Position numbers and translations under genes: made by a program
Notes under the pieces: generated by a model
What the model was told of the DNA's origin: nothing
The model's database searches: none
What the model saw: only the letters and a program-made list of their open reading frames with translations
NCBI GenBank assembly: GCA_027596075.1
Contig: JADGJC010000369.1
Location: 3,654-26,885, forward strand
Origin: Rhizophlyctis rosea
Lineage: Eukaryota > Chytridiomycota > Chytridiomycetes > Rhizophlyctidales > Rhizophlyctidaceae
DNA: 23,232 nt
Direction: 5' to 3'
Shown: positions 19,218 through 23,232 of the stretch, piece after piece
How the letters are laid out: every line of letters begins with the position of its first letter
How positions within the stretch are numbered: position 1 is the stretch's first letter

Positions 19218-19598
19218 TTGCCAACGGGGGAAACTGGCAGAGGTTCAAATGATGTAGAAGTGAGCATGGCATGCAAGCTGATGGGTATAACTGACCTGTG
19301 TGCCCTTCTGAAAATCATTGCTGACCGGAAATCGTCAAACTTGTCATTGAATCTGTTTTCAGTTTGCCATGGAAGAGACTGGAGTTTTCAAATCTTCCAT
19401 TTGCCAGTGTGGCTACCAAACAGCAACACTCGTCTACCAGCCATGTGTTGCCGTCTTTTTTCCGATGTCCCTGTGCATCATGCAAATGATGCAGAGACTA
19501 GTCCGATTGATTACAATATATCTACCATGGTGGATTGTGAACAAGCAATTGGTATGCCGACACCCAAGAACGGATCATTTCACACTTCAGAGGAGTAG
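19218..19598 (+). CDS. Uncertain ORF of 126 codons
   Basis: Plus-strand open frame starting at an ATG codon (MPTGETGRGSNDVEV) and ending at TAG. The composition is not obviously wrong for protein, yet there is no recognisable motif, no membrane segment and no clear promoter, and a different frame of similar length overlaps it at 19369-19623. Treat it as a possible chance ORF or exon. Confidence 0.15.
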   Translation: MPTGETGRGSNDVEVSMACKLMGITDLCALLKIIADRKSSNLSLNLFSVCHGRDWSFQIFHLPVWLPNSNTRLPAMCCRLFSDVPVHHANDAETSPIDYNISTMVDCEQAIGMPTPKNGSFHTSEE

Positions 19599-20767
19599 CA
19601 TCATTGTTCGATATGTACGGTAGAATCAACGAGTTGTATGCCTTCTTTTTCCGCCGTTTTGTCCTTCTTTCAATATTTTCAATATAGGCAGGGGATTGAG
19701 TGAAGACGCAAGAAAAAACGCGCAGAAGGAAAGAAATCTTACTACTGCAAAAGCAACGAATATGATTTGCACTTGTCGCGAGCAGCCTAGGCTAACTGCC
19801 TCAAGCACAATGCTTGGCTTTTGCGTCATCCGTTTTTTTTTGTACTTTTTGTCCATCACATGTCCGAGTCATATATCAATCCAGAAAAAAGCCTTCGTCT
19901 ATACCTCACGCACCATCAGCGGTGTCCGAGACTCAACGTGAAGAACCGGTGTGAAATGAACAATCTGATGATGGCCATTTGTCGATTAATGTGGTTCGGC
20001 GAATGTTCGCTTCATGCAACGCCATCCAGGTTGAGAGGTGGCAGACGGCCTAATGAACATCAACGGGTAGTTCAGGATAGCGTCTTAGTTGTGAGGCTAG
20101 TATTTACACGACCTCCTTGAGCAGCGATCTATACATTCATCGTCACATCATCATCAATTTTTTGCCCGAACAAGCAAACATATACGCCTCGGCGATGCGT
20201 GGTATGATCTGGATTGGACACATGCCGTTGTTTAGTCTCCATTCGTATTCGTGAGCAGACGATATTCCCGTTGCTCAAGCGGGATGATTCTCACCATCTG
20301 GAAAGTTTGTGTCGGAATGGCTTGCAACACCTACTTCATCGTGATTGTGCCATAGGTATTGTTGCAGCTAAAAGCCTTTTTTCCGCCGAACTGACCACAA
20401 AGCAAAATTTGAAGATTTTCCTCAAAACTTCCCTCCCTCCACTGCAACCCAGCTGAACAGAAGTTCGCCCGCCAGCAATGATCTCAATTCTGTTTCTCCA
20501 AAGATTGCACGAAAGTTGTTTTTTCTTCGGCAATCCAAGTCTTAGTTCACCGGCCCTCAAAGTTCAAGGGGGAAAGAAACTTGGCAGTGTGTCTATTTAA
20601 CGTATTACAAGTGCAGAGATGCGGTATCCAGCCCAACTTCCTGCGCGTTTGTGCCCAACCATAGATCATCAAAAAACAATCGATAGAAACCCAAAGGAAA
20701 ACCCAGCTTTCCAACTAGGCCAACCACCTTTCCGCCTCCTAAACAACTCCGATCTCAGCATGGCCCT

Positions 20768-21968
20768 TTAGTTGATAGCAACCTTCACGAAAGTAGGCTT
20801 TGTGTACCCCTTCGTGGTAGTCTTCGTGAGGGTGGTAGTCGTCTTAGTCGTGGTGGTAGGGGGCTTGTAAGGAGGAAGATCCGCACCCCAGCCGAAAGTG
20901 GAAGACAAGCGGTTCTTCTCAACCTTAACACCAGAGTACCATAGCTTCTCAACGGTGTTGGTGCCAGTGGTCTCGTTAACGAATTTGAGTTGACCGATGT
21001 GGAATTGACCGCCCTTTAGGTTGCCGGCGACGCCGGTGGCGGCTTTGCGGAGGGGGTGGCCGTCGGTGGAGGTGTACATGGTGATTTGCCTGGGTTGGTT
21101 GGAGGGCGGTTGGTGATTGTTCGTCATGGATGATGTTTACAAAAAATGGCAACCCATTCAGTAGCAGAAGCGATGACCGACACTCACTTGTTCTTGAAGT
21201 TAGCCCCGATAACAAAGTTATACCAAGTCTTAGGGTTCCAGTTACTCTCCCACTTCACATCCCTGTTCCCATTCGTCGCATTCTCAACATAGAACTGCAA
21301 CTTATCACCAGCAGTATCACCACCGTAGCGGAACCCAAAGTTCTGGGTGTAATCATAGTCACGCTCGTGGAACAACAACTGGTGCTCCCACTTCTTGTCC
21401 AACTGGTACTTTTCGTCTTGCTTGACGGACGCATAGTAGTACCAGGTGTCGGTGGAGACGTTTTGGGTGTTAACGTCGGGAGAGAGGGGGACGAGCTCGG
21501 TGCGACGGAAGAACGGTTGGAAAGCGAGCCAGTAGGACTCGTTGCTGACGGTTACGGAGACACCTTGTTGTTCGATTTTGTCCCAGGGGTTTTTGTAGGA
21601 GGGGGAGAGGGCGAGGTAGTGGGACATGTTCCATGCGGTGGGGATGACACCTGCGTTTTGCGAGAGTTGATGTTAGCGTGCCCTCAGCTGTTACAAAACA
21701 ACTATGCCGTATCGATAGCTCGACGCTTACCGTGGACCCAGGTGCCGTAGTAAGTCTGGTTGTCGAAGACCTGCGCATTGGGCCAGGTCTTCTTGTAGAA
21801 GCGACCATCGAAGTAGGGGGTTTGGGCGCTAGGAAAGGAACAGAAGTTAATAATCTGGGCACATCATCCACATGATATGAAATGCGGAGATTCCACATTG
21901 CCCAATACTCACGCAACGGCCGAAGCAGCAGCAAGCGCCGCAACGCTCAGTTGAAGAACTCCAACCAT
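20768..21968 (-). CDS. Secreted glycoside hydrolase family 131-like protein
   Basis: Four exons, 21968-21913, 21828-21731, 21650-21188 and 21089-20768, all GT-AG and in phase; 312 residues. The ATG at 21968 opens a typical signal peptide (MVGVLQLSVAALAAASAVA, cleavage near residue 20). The mature part reads as one beta-sandwich domain with the features I associate with GH131: the FRRTELVPL motif with Glu103, WEHQLLFHERDY with Glu140 and Glu147, the KTWYNFVIGANF strand and GGQFHIGQLKFV near residue 255. GH131 enzymes act outside the cell on beta-glucan (beta-1,3/1,6 and beta-1,4) and have a conserved Glu pair. The C-terminus is a Thr/Lys/Pro-rich tail (about residues 275-312) without a GPI signal or cellulose-binding module. 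Several N-x-S/T sites fit secretion. Family assignment is from motif memory, not a search. Confidence 0.75.
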
Positions 21969-22064
21969 TATGTCTAAATGTATCTAGAGGGAATCTAACG
22001 GGTCTATGGAAGAGGCCAACGAACGGGAAAGCGCTGTCCCAAGGGAATCGGGCCTCTGATGCAG

Positions 22065-22070
22065 TTTTAT
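22065..22070 (-). promoter_or_regulatory. Possible TATA-like element of the GH131-like gene
   Basis: ATAAAA on the minus strand, about 100 nt before the ATG at 21968. It is a weak match to a TATA box and is supported by position only. Confidence 0.25.
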
Positions 22071-22559
22071 TCCTCTGACTCCTTCCAACATTGACTCATG
22101 GAAGGGCAAGCTCACGCAACCCATTCGAACTCCCATTTCGTGCCGGAGGTACAAACCTCTCCAATCAATCCGAACATGTGACGCATATGGTGCACCCTTC
22201 GGGCTTTACCTTCCTCTTCCTTTCCATCCCTGCTTTTGATTTAACCCACTTTGGGTAGTGCGCGGGCGCAAATTGTTTAAGCCCCAAGTAGGTGGGCCTG
22301 CTTGATGGTTTCTCCCCACAAGATGCCAAGCCACCCCGCAGCACACCCTCCTTCGTGCCTCCGCGCGCGTAAACGAATGTGGAAGGTGTTGGAGCCATAT
22401 TGGAACGCGTGTTCACTGCGCATCATGCACGCCCTGGACGCCACAGCGGAGAGGAGATGATATGATACCTATTTGGAAGTGGCTGCTTTTACCACACCCA
22501 GTTTAACCTTTTGAAGAGTTGATTGAAAAGGAAGCTACACCACATTTCATCCCGGTCGA

Positions 22560-22565
22560 TTTATT
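22560..22565 (-). terminator. Possible polyadenylation signal of the edge gene
   Basis: AATAAA on the minus strand, about 240 nt after the TGA stop at 22807-22809. Confidence 0.3.
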
Positions 22566-22806
22566 TGCGAGGTCACATTCTCACATTCATGAACCACGAG
22601 TCTGATGCCAAAGGACCAGAGTCACCAGACAACATCATGATAAGCAATACGATGGACTGAATTGATTCTTGTAATCCAAATATGTCATTAAATGAAGTGT
22701 GCAATAACGATTGACGCATAGTGAATAGACGAATGCGTTTGACTGCAATGTTGAAGATGATGCCCATCAAAGCTACCCCTGAATATCAAAGCAAAGGTGT
22801 GTGCCT

Positions 22807-23232
22807 TCACTTTTCCTTATACGCAATTCTAGCACCCGCCTCCGCACCAGTATGCACACTCTGCACCACCAACTTGATCTCTCCCAACGTCATCGTCATC
22901 TTTCCGTTCACTTCCTCCCCAGCGGTGAAAACACTTCTATCAGCTTGAACTTCCAACTTCCCTAAAAACTCGCAGATGGAGTCTTCTACTGTTTCCGGGA
23001 CCTTATCGGCGTAGGATGCATAGAGAGCAACTGTGAACTTTTTGGCGCTGGGCACACGTAGACCAGCAAGGACGAACTCTGATGCGGGAGTGACTATTGT
23101 GCCCTTTGTTGCCAGTGGCTCGAATATGAAGCGATCTGCGGTTGTGGAGGGAGGCGGGGAGGAGAGTGGTTGAGCATAGACGGAAGTGGAAGGCTTGCTG
23201 CTATCTTCTTTATCGGATTGTGGGAGAACGCA
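22807..23232 (-). CDS. C-terminal part of an unrecognised protein
   Basis: An open minus-strand frame enters from the right edge and ends with TGA at 22807, giving 141 residues without a start in the window. The first 35 residues are Ser/Pro-rich (linker-like). Then comes a compact domain with alternating hydrophobic residues: FIFEPLATKG, FVLAGLRVPSAKKFTVALY, CEFLGKLEVQADRS and VFTAGEEVNGKMTMTLGEI. The last part recalls the edge strands of arrestin-like beta-sandwiches (a G-E-x-V-x-G-x-M/V-x-x-x-L pattern), but this is too weak to name. No membrane segment. The upstream part outside the window is needed to identify it. Confidence 0.6.
   Translation of the reverse strand, partial: CVLPQSDKEDSSKPSTSVYAQPLSSPPPSTTADRFIFEPLATKGTIVTPASEFVLAGLRVPSAKKFTVALYASYADKVPETVEDSICEFLGKLEVQADRSVFTAGEEVNGKMTMTLGEIKLVVQSVHTGAEAGARIAYKEK

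Larger units (their letters stand above)
16512..20767. other. Gene-poor interval with uncertain ORFs
   Basis: About 4.2 kb without a gene that I can support firmly. Open frames are short and overlap on both strands. The best candidates are listed separately: a spliced minus-strand ORF at 16836-17130, a minus-strand frame at 17887-18411, and a plus-strand frame at 19218-19598. A diverged tandem duplication lies at 18441-18595 and a perfect 9-bp tandem (TTTCAATAT twice) at 19668-19685. The rest, including 19620-20767, shows nothing recognisable. Confidence 0.5.
21969..22806. other. Intergenic region between GH131-like and edge gene
   Basis: No gene supported. It should contain the promoter of the GH131-like gene (left part) and the 3' end of the minus-strand gene at the right edge. 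Short frames at 22165-22416 and 22573-22770 have no protein-like features. Confidence 0.5.

Noticed and set aside
16691..19220. Possible similarity between 16691-16755 and 19142-19220
   Set aside because: They share GAAAAGCACC, ATGACCATC and GTCAC words in order, but need a large indel and could be chance.
1..23232. tRNA, rRNA, CRISPR array, bacterial operon or prophage
   Set aside because: I looked by eye for T-arm motifs with matching stems, regularly spaced repeats and Shine-Dalgarno-linked gene strings and saw none. The intron-rich genes are eukaryotic.

Overview
The window looks like nuclear DNA of a filamentous or zoosporic fungus. Its genes are broken by many short introns (about 60-350 bp, GT-AG with CTRAY-like branch sites), several reading frames only become sensible after splicing, and the set includes a fungal-type secreted glycoside hydrolase (GH131). 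A 14-exon gene resembling the cilium/centriolar-satellite protein CCDC13 points to a fungus that still builds a flagellum (chytrid-like). That last step is inference. All exon structures were worked out by hand from splice sites, intron phase and protein continuity. None has been checked against transcripts.

Layout. 1-4286: gene-poor DNA made partly of old, strongly diverged repeat copies. 4458-7895 (-): eight-exon gene for a 930-residue, Ala/Pro/Thr-rich, probably disordered LEA-like protein with a CsbD-like tail, with a TATA box at 8046-8054. 8447-8991 (-): an unrecognised gene relic without a start codon. 9139-11654 (+): six-exon ArsB/NhaD-like (CitMHS superfamily) anion transporter, interrupted by a 10-N assembly gap. 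11986-12554 (-): two-exon ElaA-type GNAT acetyltransferase, convergent with the transporter. 12859-16511 (-): CCDC13-like coiled-coil gene. 16512-20767: gene-poor, with a small spliced candidate gene and some unassigned ORFs. 20768-21968 (-): four-exon secreted GH131-like enzyme. 22807-23232 (-): the C-terminal exon of an unrecognised gene running off the right edge.

The genes do not form a pathway; this is an ordinary eukaryotic gene neighbourhood. The points most worth a second look are these: exon-internal switches from C-rich to G-rich coding strand in most of the genes; the repeat module of the LEA-like protein, whose introns always fall at the same place; the CCDC13 homologue with a probable GC-AG intron; and the layered repeats in the left 4.3 kb. 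I did not find a clear new defence, mobile or biosynthetic system.
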